64,000 bases of DNA from Microbacterium binotii (lineage in GTDB: Bacteria > Actinomycetota > Actinomycetes > Actinomycetales > Microbacteriaceae), in contig NZ_CP090347.1 of the NCBI RefSeq assembly GCF_021398715.1, positions 124,001 through 188,000 on the forward strand. Reading direction: 5' to 3'. Under the pieces are notes generated by a model. It saw only the letters and a program-made list of their open reading frames with translations, was not told where the DNA came from and made no database searches. Both the position numbers and the translations under genes were made by a program. Shown here one piece after another: positions 48,171 through 56,228 of this stretch (position 1 is the first letter of the stretch; the number at the start of each line of letters is the position of its first letter).

Positions 48171-49187
48171 GGCGGAGGCGGAAGCGGATGCGGAGGCGCG
48201 GGGGTGCAGGGCGCCGGTGCCGGCGCGCAGCGGCAGACCCGAGCCGCCCCGGCGCGCGGCGACGATCTCGGCCAGGACGGCGATCGCCGTCTCCGCGGGG
48301 GTGACGCCGGCCAGATCCAGTCCGAGGGGTGAGTGCAGGCGTGCGAGGTCCGCGTCGGCGACGCCCGACTCGCGCAGCAGCTGGGCGCGACGGGCCACGG
48401 TGCGCCGCGCGCCCATCGCGCCCACGAAGCCCACGGGCAGGGCGAGCGCGGTCTGCAGCGCCGGGATGTCGAGGCGCAGGTCGTGGGTGAGCACGCACAC
48501 CGCGGTCAGCTCGTCGAGCTCGCCCCGCTCGTCGAGCTGACGCAGGTACTCGTGCGGGAGCGCGCACACCCGCTCGTCGGCCTCCGGAAAGCGCTCTTCG
48601 GTGACGAGGGTGTCCCACACGTCGCAGACCGAGACGGCGAAGCCGGATGCGGCGGCCACCCGGCTGAGGGTCGCGGCGTGCTCGCCCGCCCCGAGGATCA
48701 CGAGGCGCGGACGGCGCGGGGCCGCCACGACGAGCAGGTCGTCCTGCAGCGCGCTCTCGGGCACCGGGTCGTGCGGCGCGAGCGTGCCGGCGCCGGGTCC
48801 CGAGGCGACGATGCCGATGGCGGCCGGGCGGTCCGCTGCCGCCCGCTCGAGCGCGTCACGGGCGACCGCATCCGTGGGGGAGATGACGCTGATCACGGCG
48901 TCGATCGTGCCGCCGCAGGCGAGCCCCGCAGCGAACGCCTGGTCGTCGGTGAAGCCGAACCGCGCCGCGTCGCCGGTACCGCGGCCCAGCGCCGCGAGGG
49001 CCAGCGCGACCGCGTCGCCCTCCACGCATCCGCCCGAGATCGAGCCGATCACCCGCGCATCGCGCGTCACGGCCATGGCCGAGCCGACGCCCCGGGGCGC
49101 GGAACGGGCCACTCCCGCGACGGTGATGGTCGCCACTGTCTGCCCCGCACGCAGCAGCGGCAACAGGTCGGCGGCGAGTTCGAGCAT
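48111..49187 (-). CDS. xdhC: XdhC-type molybdenum hydroxylase maturation factor
   Basis: A 358-residue XdhC/CoxI protein that delivers sulfurated molybdenum cofactor to xanthine-dehydrogenase-type enzymes. The N-terminal XdhC domain has GSISGGCVEGDAV and AAGLACGGTIDAVI, with a Cys important in relatives. The C-terminal Rossmann domain has LVILGAGEHAATLSRVA and VGFVGAMGARRTVARR. About the last 45 residues are low-complexity (ASASASAS and on), and the final 20 are encoded by a repeat hairpin. TTAGCGT ends 6 nt before the ATG. It is divergent from mocA. Confidence 0.9.
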   Translation of the reverse strand: MLELAADLLPLLRAGQTVATITVAGVARSAPRGVGSAMAVTRDARVIGSISGGCVEGDAVALALAALGRGTGDAARFGFTDDQAFAAGLACGGTIDAVISVISPTDAVARDALERAAADRPAAIGIVASGPGAGTLAPHDPVPESALQDDLLVVAAPRRPRLVILGAGEHAATLSRVAAASGFAVSVCDVWDTLVTEERFPEADERVCALPHEYLRQLDERGELDELTAVCVLTHDLRLDIPALQTALALPVGFVGAMGARRTVARRAQLLRESGVADADLARLHSPLGLDLAGVTPAETAIAVLAEIVAARRGGSGLPLRAGTGALHPRASASASASASRESILSASEHSIGCSLDE

Positions 49188-49193
49188 CCTCCC

Positions 49194-49216
49194 ACGCTAA
49201 CCAGCGCGTGTTTCGT
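49194..49216 (-). promoter_or_regulatory. Shared-motif promoter of xdhC
   Basis: On the minus strand, ACGAAA (49216-49211), 10 nt, then TTAGCGT (49200-49194) is the fourth copy of the arrangement found at allB, the 23773 gene and nmt1 copy 2. The -10 ends 6 nt before the xdhC ATG, so the mRNA should be leaderless. The 50-bp divergent gap also contains TACGCT (9 nt before the mocA ATG) for the other direction. Confidence 0.65.
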
Positions 49217-49237
49217 GCGCGATACGCTGACCTGATC

Positions 49238-49798
49238 ATGCCCCAGCCAGCTGTCGCCGGCCTCGTGCTCGCCGCGGGTGCGGGGCGCCGGTTCGGTTCG
49301 CCCAAGGCGCTCGCCCGCACCCCCGACGGGCACTCGTGGCTCGCGCTCGCCGTCGGAGCGCTCCGGGATGCGGGCTGTCTGCCGATCTACGTCGCCGTGG
49401 GGGCGAGCCTCGACCAGGTGCTGCCGCTCGTGCCCGCCGACGCGGAGCCCGTTGTGGTCCCCGATCCGACGCAGGGGATGAGCGCGTCGCTGCGCGCCGG
49501 GCTCGACGCCGCGCAGGCCTCGGATGCGGTCGCGGTCGCGATCATCACGGTGGACACCCCCGATCTGCCGGCCGCCGCGGTGCAGCGGGTCACGGCTGCG
49601 GTGGATGCCGCGTCGCTCGTGCAGGCCGTGTACGGTGAGCGCCCCGGGCACCCCGTGGTGATCGGCCGCGACCACTGGCCGGTGCTCGCCGCATCCGTCG
49701 TCGGCGATCGTGGCGCGCGAGACTATCTGCGTGCTCACGGGGCCGAGCGGATCGACTGTGCCGATCTCTGGGCGGGCGAGGATCGCGACACGCGCTGA
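49238..49798 (+). CDS. mocA: Molybdenum cofactor cytidylyltransferase-like protein
   Basis: A 186-residue nucleotidyltransferase of the MobA/MocA family. The nucleotide-binding loop is GLVLAAGAGRRFGSPKAL (~8-25); VAIITVDTPDLPAAAVQ has the metal-binding Asp, and VYGERPGHPVVIGRDHW and GDRGARDYLRAH are MocA-typical. It attaches CMP to molybdopterin for hydroxylases such as the one at 41134-44669. Gene pairing with divergent xdhC supports this role over MobA. The ATG at 49238 is used; the longer frame would cross the promoter. Confidence 0.88.
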   Translation: MPQPAVAGLVLAAGAGRRFGSPKALARTPDGHSWLALAVGALRDAGCLPIYVAVGASLDQVLPLVPADAEPVVVPDPTQGMSASLRAGLDAAQASDAVAVAIITVDTPDLPAAAVQRVTAAVDAASLVQAVYGERPGHPVVIGRDHWPVLAASVVGDRGARDYLRAHGAERIDCADLWAGEDRDTR

Positions 49799-49833
49799 TG
49801 CGCCCTGGCGCCGCCGCAGCCCAGAATGGGCGT

Positions 49834-50688
49834 ATGCCGGACGACACCGACGACGAGCTGGCGCGTCTGCAGGCGCGTGCGTACGGTCCCGCCGCCGACA
49901 TCGATGCGGAAGGCCTCGCTCGGCTCGCCGAGCTGCAGGAGAGCAGGACCGCTGTCGTGCCCGTCGCCGCGTCGACGGCGGACGCCGCCTCTGCCGCGGA
50001 AGCGTTGGCCGCTCTGTTCGGGCCGCCGTCGGGGTCGGCAGCCGCATCCGATGCCGCTGCGCCGACGCGGCGCGGACTGCGTGCCGGACTCCGTGAGGAA
50101 GACCTCGCGCCCGCACCCGAGCCCGAGGTCGCGTTCGAGCCCCTGCCCGACGCAGCGCCGGAGGTTCCTGAGGAGGAACCCGCGACGCCTGCGCGATCGA
50201 TCGCAGCGACGCGGTTCGCCTCGTCACTGCCGAGCGGACGGATGCGGTGGGTGTGGCTCGCGAGCCTCGTGGTGGCCGTGGTCGTGACGGCGCTGGTGAC
50301 GGCGTGGATGCGCCCGTCGGACGGCGCGGGGCAGCTCGCGAGCATGCACCTTCAGGCCGACGTCGTGAGCGGGGAGCGCACACGGGGAGGGATGTGGGAG
50401 CAGGAGGGCGTTCGCTACTACGGCGACTACCTCGGTCTGCACATCTACTCGCTGCGCTCGTGCCTTCAAGCTGCTGTGGATGCGACACGCACGCCCGTCT
50501 CGGGCACCTGTGCCGGCGAGGGCCTGCCGCCGATCATGGACATCTACTTCGGCGGTACGAGTTCCGGCGGGAGCTTCGCGGTACCGGATGCGGTCCTCGA
50601 GCGGTACCCCGACGGGGGTGTGCTGCGCTTTACGCTGCGCGGTGACTCCGTGTTGGTTGACGAGGGCGACCTTCCGGGTCGCACCTGA
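49834..50688 (+). CDS. Tandem membrane protein, paralogue 1
   Basis: A 284-residue single-pass protein. Residues 1-45 carry an acidic motif (DELARLQARAYGPAADIDAE, then GLARLAELQ) shared with the next gene. An Ala/Glu/Pro-rich disordered linker follows, then one membrane helix (WVWLASLVVAVVVTALVTAW), then an outer domain (YYGDYLGLHIYSLRSCLQAA, then GTCAGEGLPPIMDIYF and FTLRGDSVLVDEGDLPG) with two Cys that may pair. No family is recognised. It starts 36 nt after mocA but is probably unrelated to it. Confidence 0.75.
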   Translation: MPDDTDDELARLQARAYGPAADIDAEGLARLAELQESRTAVVPVAASTADAASAAEALAALFGPPSGSAAASDAAAPTRRGLRAGLREEDLAPAPEPEVAFEPLPDAAPEVPEEEPATPARSIAATRFASSLPSGRMRWVWLASLVVAVVVTALVTAWMRPSDGAGQLASMHLQADVVSGERTRGGMWEQEGVRYYGDYLGLHIYSLRSCLQAAVDATRTPVSGTCAGEGLPPIMDIYFGGTSSGGSFAVPDAVLERYPDGGVLRFTLRGDSVLVDEGDLPGRT

Positions 50689-50720
50689 CGCCAGCGAGAT
50701 CCGGCCGAACAAGGAGGAAC

Positions 50721-51491
50721 ATGCCCGACCCGACCGAGGAAGAGCTCGCGCGCCTGCGTGTCCGCGCCTACGGGCCGGATGCCGATCTCGACGAGGCGGG
50801 GCTCGCGCGGCTCTCCGAGCTCGAGGCCGAGCTCTCGCTCCGGCGGCCCCGCGCTTCGCGAGCCCCGGAACCGGAACCGGAGCGGGAAGCGGAGCCGGAA
50901 CCCGCGCCGTCACCGGTCGACGCGGCGGAGCCGCCTCCGGCCGCCGAGCCGAAGCCGGTCCCGCTCATCGCTCCGGTCTCGCTGACCGCGGAGCCGGCGA
51001 CGCGGACGCTCGATCGCCGTCTGCGCGCCGCCTGGGGCCTCAGCATCCTCGTGACGGCGGCCGTCGCCGCAGGGCTCACGGCGTGGACGCTCCCGTGGGG
51101 CGTGCGCGACGACCAGCAGCACGCCGCCCGGCTCACCGAGCAGCCGGGCGCACCCGACGGTGCGGGTCAGTGGAATATGTCCGGGCTCGAGGTCGATGAG
51201 CTCCGTTCGTTCGGCTCGTACGCCGGCCTCGAGGTGTACGCGACCGATGCGTGCATCATCATCGCGACTGCTCCTCTCGCGGATTCGAGCCCAGGCACGG
51301 GTACGTGCGCGGGTGCAGGGCTCGAACCTGTCGTCGAGTTCCTCATCCCCCGACGCTCGCGGGCGAGCGCCGGGGACTTCGGCTATCCCGAGGAACTGCG
51401 CGACCGCTTCCCGGATGGCGTCACCTTGCGGTTCGCGCGCCGCGGAGACGTCATCCTCGTCGACGAGGGAGCACTGCCTCCGGGGTTCTGA
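50721..51491 (+). CDS. Tandem membrane protein, paralogue 2
   Basis: A 256-residue protein with the same plan as paralogue 1: the N-terminal motif EELARLRVRAYGPDADLDEA with GLARLSELE, a Glu-Pro repeat linker (PEPEPERE and on), one membrane helix (GLSILVTAAVAAGLTAWTL) and an outer domain (SYAGLEVYATDACIIIATA, GTCAGAGLEPVVEF, FARRGDVILVDEGALPPG). AAGGAGG at 50711-50717 precedes the ATG. The outer domains align over their full length, so the pair arose by duplication. The function is unknown. Confidence 0.75.
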   Translation: MPDPTEEELARLRVRAYGPDADLDEAGLARLSELEAELSLRRPRASRAPEPEPEREAEPEPAPSPVDAAEPPPAAEPKPVPLIAPVSLTAEPATRTLDRRLRAAWGLSILVTAAVAAGLTAWTLPWGVRDDQQHAARLTEQPGAPDGAGQWNMSGLEVDELRSFGSYAGLEVYATDACIIIATAPLADSSPGTGTCAGAGLEPVVEFLIPRRSRASAGDFGYPEELRDRFPDGVTLRFARRGDVILVDEGALPPGF

Positions 51492-51495
51492 CCCC

Positions 51496-52413
51496 TCATG
51501 TGCGGATCACGACGTTCTCGGGCTCTTCGCCCGCGAGCAGATGTTCGATCTGGCGGCGTACGAGGGCCACCATCCGCGGCTGCATGGCGGTCGATGCGCC
51601 GCCGACGTGGGGTGAGATGAGCACACCCGGCAGCTCCCAGAGCGGGTGATCCGCCGGGAGCGGCTCGGGGTCGGTGACGTCGAGTCCGGCGCGGATGCGG
51701 CCGCGGCGCACGTGATCGACCAACGCAGCCGTGTCGATGAGCGTGCCGCGTCCGACGTTGACCACGAGCGCGCCGTCCGGCAGCGCCGACAGCTCCGCGT
51801 CGCCGACGATGCCGCGCGTGCGCTCGGATGCGGGGAGCGCGAGGATCAGCACCTCCGTCTCGGCGAGCACGGTGTGCAGGTCCTCGAGGGCCGCCACCTC
51901 GACGCCGTCCTCGGTGCGCGCATGCGTGGCGACGGCGCGCAGCTTCACCTCGAAGGGGCGCAGGCGCGCGGCGATCGCCTTGCCGACGCCGCCGAAGCCG
52001 AGCACAGTGGCGCGGCGGTCGGCGAGGCTCTGCGTGAAGCCCCGCGTCCAGTCCCGCTGACGGGCGAAGACGTCCAGTTCGCGCTGGACGGCGAGCGTGA
52101 GCGCGAGGGCCAGCTCGGCCGTCGAGGTCTCGTGCACGGTCGCGGCGTTGGCGAACACGATCCCCGGGGGCAGCAGTTCCTCCGTGCCTTCGTAGCCGAT
52201 CGACTGGCTCTGCACGAGGCGGGTCTCGACGCCCTCGAGTCGCGCGACGACGTCACGCGCGCTCATGTACGGCGGCACGACCAGGTCGATCCGGTCCGTC
52301 TCGGCTGCCGCATCCATGGTCCAGACGATCACCTCCACCTGTTCGCCGAGATCCGCCAGCTCGGCGGCGAAGGACGGGTCGGGCACGGACACGATGAGGC
52401 GGGAGGGCGTCAT
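51496..52413 (-). CDS. D-2-hydroxyacid dehydrogenase (NAD-dependent)
   Basis: A 305-residue member of the D-isomer 2-hydroxyacid dehydrogenase family. The Rossmann turn is ATVLGFGGVGKAIAARLRPF. The active-site Arg is in VNVGRGTLID, the Glu lies near DVTDPEPLPADHPLW, and the His in LISPHVGGASTAM. It interconverts 2-oxo and D-2-hydroxy acids. The ATG at 52413 follows TACGCT by 6 nt (leaderless). It is close to GhrA/phosphoglycerate-dehydrogenase-like proteins; glyoxylate or hydroxypyruvate are possible substrates but not shown. Confidence 0.87.
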   Translation of the reverse strand: MTPSRLIVSVPDPSFAAELADLGEQVEVIVWTMDAAAETDRIDLVVPPYMSARDVVARLEGVETRLVQSQSIGYEGTEELLPPGIVFANAATVHETSTAELALALTLAVQRELDVFARQRDWTRGFTQSLADRRATVLGFGGVGKAIAARLRPFEVKLRAVATHARTEDGVEVAALEDLHTVLAETEVLILALPASERTRGIVGDAELSALPDGALVVNVGRGTLIDTAALVDHVRRGRIRAGLDVTDPEPLPADHPLWELPGVLISPHVGGASTAMQPRMVALVRRQIEHLLAGEEPENVVIRT

Positions 52414-52480
52414 GCTGCGAGCGTAGCCACCGTGCCGATGCGTCCCCGGAGTGTTGCGCTGCCGTATCCGCGTCCGCCCT

Positions 52481-52573
52481 GCATCCGCGTCCGTTCCGCA
52501 GGAGATCTCCGTTGTTCAGGAGGATCCCGCGGGAATCGTCCTGTTGAGGGGATTTCTCCTGCGCTGCGGATGC
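52481..52573. repeat. Long nested palindrome
   Basis: GCATCCGC and GCGGATGC form the outer ends, then CGCAGGAGA/TCTCCTGCG, CAGGA/TCCTG and the central CCCGCGGG dyad at about 52527-52534. The 93 bases thus fold into one long interrupted hairpin. It starts 14 nt after the stop of the ThrE gene and precedes the next co-directional gene, a terminator position. Confidence 0.7.
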
Positions 52574-52586
52574 GGCTGACGGACGC

Positions 52587-53897
52587 TCAGCGGGAGCGGT
52601 CGCCCCACTCCTTCTCCGACACGACCCGCGCGACCGTGAGCCCGATAGCCAGTGCCGCCACGACGAAGAGCGCCTGCACGCTGTTCTGCACCGCCGCGAG
52701 GGTGTCGCCGTCGATGGTCGCGACGATGGCGCGATACGCGGCGGCGCCGGGGACCATGATGACCACCGCCGGCACCGTCAGCGCCACCCTCGGAGCGTCG
52801 AGGCGGCGGTAGCAGACGAAGGCGCCGAGGCCCACGAGCACCCCCGCGGCCATCGCCGCGACGGCGGGCATGAGTCCCGCATCCACCGCCGTCAGGCGCG
52901 CGGTGTTCGCGATCGCCCCCACGGCGGCCGAGGCGATCGCGATGCGCCAGGGGGTGGCGAACAGGAGGGCGAAGCCGAGCACGCCCACGAAGCCCGCCAC
53001 GAGGCGCAGGACGGCGAGCACGGGTTCGCCCAGCAGGGGTGTCGCCACGGCGACGGGCGACGTGGCGAACAGCGCCGCCACCGCCCAGACGGCGGAGCCG
53101 GCAGTGAGCAGGATGAGGCAGGCATAGACGACGCGCGCGATGCCGGCGTTGAGGTCGAGACGGGCGAGGTCCATGGCGCCCGTGACCAGGGGGAAGCCGG
53201 GCACGAGGAAGAGCACGGCGCTCGTGAGGGCGGCGTCGTGCGCAAAGGGCTGGCCCAGCATCTCGAGGAGCTGGGCGGCGCCGAGGTAGATCAGCAGCGC
53301 CGTCGCCGCGGCGAGGAACACGGTGAGGAACTCGTTCAGCCGGGCGCGGCCGAGCAGCATCCGGATCGCCTGACCCGCCGCGGCGCCGAGGCCGACGGCA
53401 ACGGCGGCCGCCCACCCGCCGTTGTTGAGCAGGGCGAAGGCGGCGCAGGCGGCACCCGCGGCGATCACCCGCAGCAGCATCCCGTACCGGGCCGGACGTG
53501 CGGCGATCGCATCCAGGCGCGCCGCGAAGTCCTCGACGCTCCCGCCCGCCTCGGCTTCGACCTCGTGGGAGAGCCGCTGGAGGGCGGCGATGCGCTCGGC
53601 GTTGACGACGGGGCGCGCGACCTCGGCCACGCGGGTGCGCACGAGCTGGCCGCGGCTGACCGTGAGCACGATGTCGAGCATGCCGACGCGGGCGTTCATC
53701 GCCTCGATGCCCCACGCGCGGCCGACGCGCTCCATCGTGGTGCGCACGCGGGCGGAGGAAGCGCCCGCGCCCAGCATGAGGATTCCCAGGCGCAGCACCG
53801 CGTCGGTGAGCGCGACGAACCGCACGGGTTCCAGTCGTGCCTCATCGAGGGGGGTGGCGTCGCCATCGTCCGCCGGGATCATACGGGCGCCGGCCAT
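52587..53897 (-). CDS. Threonine/serine exporter family protein (ThrE-like)
   Basis: A 436-residue membrane protein with the ThrE plan. An N-terminal soluble region (LMLGAGASSARVRTTMERVG, then RVGMLDIVLTVSRGQLVRT) is followed by about ten membrane helices, including LFLVPGFPLVTGAMDLARLD, the conserved loop of the ThrE/DUF1212 domain, and VPAVVIMVPGAAAYRAI of the DUF3815 half. Corynebacterium ThrE exports threonine and serine. The two halves that are separate genes in some bacteria are fused here. It is monocistronic. Confidence 0.88.
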   Translation of the reverse strand: MAGARMIPADDGDATPLDEARLEPVRFVALTDAVLRLGILMLGAGASSARVRTTMERVGRAWGIEAMNARVGMLDIVLTVSRGQLVRTRVAEVARPVVNAERIAALQRLSHEVEAEAGGSVEDFAARLDAIAARPARYGMLLRVIAAGAACAAFALLNNGGWAAAVAVGLGAAAGQAIRMLLGRARLNEFLTVFLAAATALLIYLGAAQLLEMLGQPFAHDAALTSAVLFLVPGFPLVTGAMDLARLDLNAGIARVVYACLILLTAGSAVWAVAALFATSPVAVATPLLGEPVLAVLRLVAGFVGVLGFALLFATPWRIAIASAAVGAIANTARLTAVDAGLMPAVAAMAAGVLVGLGAFVCYRRLDAPRVALTVPAVVIMVPGAAAYRAIVATIDGDTLAAVQNSVQALFVVAALAIGLTVARVVSEKEWGDRSR

Positions 53898-53983
53898 GGT
53901 GCCATCTTCCCATCCCGACCCGGCCGGATGCGGGACCAAGGCCCCGCCGAGCCCGCGTTGTGTGTCCTGGGCCGACACAACCT

Positions 53984-54033
53984 GTTCGCCTGTCACAGAT
54001 CGACGCGTTCCGCGCGATCTGTGGCAGGCGAAC
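53984..54033. repeat. Six-copy palindromic repeat, copy 4
   Basis: Arms GTTCGCCTGTCACAGATCG and its complement with one G-T mismatch (TGTGGCAGG instead of TGTGACAGG), around ACGCGTTCCGCG. It lies 32 nt after the stop of the first azt gene. The interior is identical to that of copy 5. Confidence 0.85.
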
Positions 54034-54064
54034 GTGGGGTGGGCGCCCCAGGGTGACGATGGCG

Positions 54065-55249
54065 TCAGGAGACGGCGACCTCGTTCGGGGTGACGGCGAG
54101 CGTCGTGCTCGCGAGCACCTCGCCGCTCGTCAGATCGAGCGCGTGCACCTTCTTCGCCGCGGGCTCGGTCACGTAGGCGATGTCGCCCGACACGACGATG
54201 GCGGGATGCGGGTCCTGCCACTCGACGGGGCCCTCCCACGCCGCGATGACCGGGAACTCGTCCACCAGCTCGCCGCTCGCGGGGTCGATCACGTGGATCG
54301 AGCCGTCGGTGGCGAGGATGTAACCGAGGTCCTTCGGACCCCGGGCGAGGTCGCGGAAGGTGTACGAGACGCCCTCCGGCAGCGGCACGACCTTCATGCT
54401 CGCCTTCTGGGTGTCGATCAACGCGACGCTCGAGAGCAGGTACCCCTCCGCATCCGGGTCGTTCTTGTAGTCGCCGACGACGAGCGGGCTCGTGTCGGTG
54501 ACGAAGATGTTGCCGGTACGGCCGTACGTGTCGGGTGCCGTGACCTTCGCGATCTCGCCGTCGCGGTAGATCAGCGCGCCGTTCTCGCATCCGAAGACGA
54601 CGACCTCGTCGGCGGCCGTTCCCTCGCCGTGCACGCCGGGGCAGTCGGCGTTGGAGGTGATCTCGGTGCCGTCCTCGTCGCGCACCGTGATGCCGGTGCG
54701 CCCGGTCGCCGAGCCGACGGTGGTCACGAGGGTGCCGTCCTCGAGCACGATCGACACTCCGTGGTGCGCCTCGGTGCCGGGGATCGTCGTCGATGCGGGA
54801 AGGGCGTCGCCGAGCGAGGCGAACGCATCCGTGTCGATGATCGTCGTGTCGCTCGTACCGTCTGCGTAGAGCACCGTCTTGCCGGCGTGCCGCACGACGT
54901 GCCCGGGAGCGTCCGCGGGGAACACGAGATCGGTGAGCGTCGGCTCGGACCCGGATGCGGCACCGGTGTCGAGGATCTGGAAACCCTCGCTCATCGTGAC
55001 CAGCACGTGCGAGCCGTCGCCGGCCCGATTGAGCCGGGTGAACTCCTCGGAGGCGAGATCTCCGACCGTCTCCAGCGTCGTGCCGTCGAGCACGAGAATG
55101 CCGCCCTCGTAGCTGATCGCGACGCGTTCGCCGGCGGGAGGCTCGACGGCGCTCGAGGATGCGGGGTCAGGAGCTGTGCCGGCGCAGGCGGTCAGCGTCG
55201 CCGCGGCGACGAGTCCGAGCGCGAGCAGCGCGGGACGTCTCAGGTGCAT
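54065..55249 (-). CDS. aztD: Zinc metallochaperone AztD-like lipoprotein (copy 1)
   Basis: A 394-residue secreted beta-propeller-like protein with a lipobox at about C22 (TLTAC). Repeated WD-like strands are visible (AISYEGGILVLDGTTLETVG, SIHVIDPASGELVDEF, VHALDLTSGEVLASTTL). AHHGVS, GVHGEG and DPHPAIV provide His ligands expected of AztD, which carries zinc in the periplasm or cell wall to AztC. It lies 64 nt after the AztC gene, making it the last of four minus-strand azt genes. Confidence 0.78.
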   Translation of the reverse strand: MHLRRPALLALGLVAAATLTACAGTAPDPASSSAVEPPAGERVAISYEGGILVLDGTTLETVGDLASEEFTRLNRAGDGSHVLVTMSEGFQILDTGAASGSEPTLTDLVFPADAPGHVVRHAGKTVLYADGTSDTTIIDTDAFASLGDALPASTTIPGTEAHHGVSIVLEDGTLVTTVGSATGRTGITVRDEDGTEITSNADCPGVHGEGTAADEVVVFGCENGALIYRDGEIAKVTAPDTYGRTGNIFVTDTSPLVVGDYKNDPDAEGYLLSSVALIDTQKASMKVVPLPEGVSYTFRDLARGPKDLGYILATDGSIHVIDPASGELVDEFPVIAAWEGPVEWQDPHPAIVVSGDIAYVTEPAAKKVHALDLTSGEVLASTTLAVTPNEVAVS

Positions 55250-55313
55250 GTGGTGCCTCGTTTCTGTGGTTCGCGGGCGGGGCCCGCCGGCCGGTGCGGC
55301 CGTGTGGATGGGC

Positions 55314-56228
55314 TCAGGAGAGCCCGGCGACGATGCGCTGCGTGTTGACGCGCATCATGGTCAGGTAGTCGCCGGCCGCGCCGTCGGCGGCGGTGAGCGA
55401 CTCGGTGAACAGCTCGACGACCTGTACGTCGATGCCGGCCTCCTCGGCCAGCGCGCGCATGAGTCGATCGGGCGAGGAGGACTCGGCGAAGATCGTGCGC
55501 ACGCCGGCCTCCCGGATGGCGGAGACGAGCTCCGCGAGGTCGGCCGCGCTCGGTGCGGCGAGCGTGGTTCCGCCGGGGATCGCGGCACCCACGAGACGCA
55601 CGTCGAAGCGGTCCGCCAGGTAGCCGAAGACGTGGTGATTGGTCACGAGTGCGCGCCTCTCGGCGGGGATGGCGGCGAGGGCACCGCTCATCTCGGCATC
55701 CAGGGCCGCAAGCTCGGTGCGATACGCGGCGGTGTCGGCGCGGAGAGTCGCCGCATCCACCCCGTCGATGCCCGCGAGCGTCGGCTCCAGTGCGTCGACG
55801 ACCTGCATCATCCGCGCGGGATCGGTCCAGAAGTGCGGGTCGTCGGCGCCGTCCGCCTCCTCACTCGCGTACGGCAGGACGTCGATGACGTCACCCGCGA
55901 CGAACGGGCTGACGCCCTCGTCCGCCGCCGCCTCGAGGTGCTGACCGAGGCCCTCTTCGAGCCCGAGACCGTTCGAGACGACGAGGTCCGCCGAGCGCAG
56001 TCGCGCCGCCTCCTGGGCCGAGATCTCGAAGGAGTGCGGATCCGAGTCCGGCTTCATGAGGGTCACGACCTCGGCCTGATCGCCGACCAGTTCGGTCACG
56101 ACGTCGCCCAGGATGTTGGTGGAGACCACGACGAGGGGGCGATCCTCGACCGTCGGGGCGCAGGCGGACAGTACGCCCGCGGCCACGAGCGCGGCGGCGA
56201 ACGCGGCGATGCGCCGCCCGGCGGTCAT
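55314..56228 (-). CDS. aztC: Zinc ABC transporter substrate-binding lipoprotein
   Basis: A 304-residue cluster A-I metal-binding protein. The lipobox is at about C23 (VLSAC). Metal ligands appear as the His in KPDSDPHSFEIS, the His in DDPHFWTDPARM, the pair in VTNHHVFGYLADRF, and the Asp in AESSSPDRLMRAL. There is no long His-rich loop, as in AztC, whose zinc comes from AztD. The gene overlaps the preceding azt gene (ATGA). Confidence 0.9.
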   Translation of the reverse strand: MTAGRRIAAFAAALVAAGVLSACAPTVEDRPLVVVSTNILGDVVTELVGDQAEVVTLMKPDSDPHSFEISAQEAARLRSADLVVSNGLGLEEGLGQHLEAAADEGVSPFVAGDVIDVLPYASEEADGADDPHFWTDPARMMQVVDALEPTLAGIDGVDAATLRADTAAYRTELAALDAEMSGALAAIPAERRALVTNHHVFGYLADRFDVRLVGAAIPGGTTLAAPSAADLAELVSAIREAGVRTIFAESSSPDRLMRALAEEAGIDVQVVELFTESLTAADGAAGDYLTMMRVNTQRIVAGLS

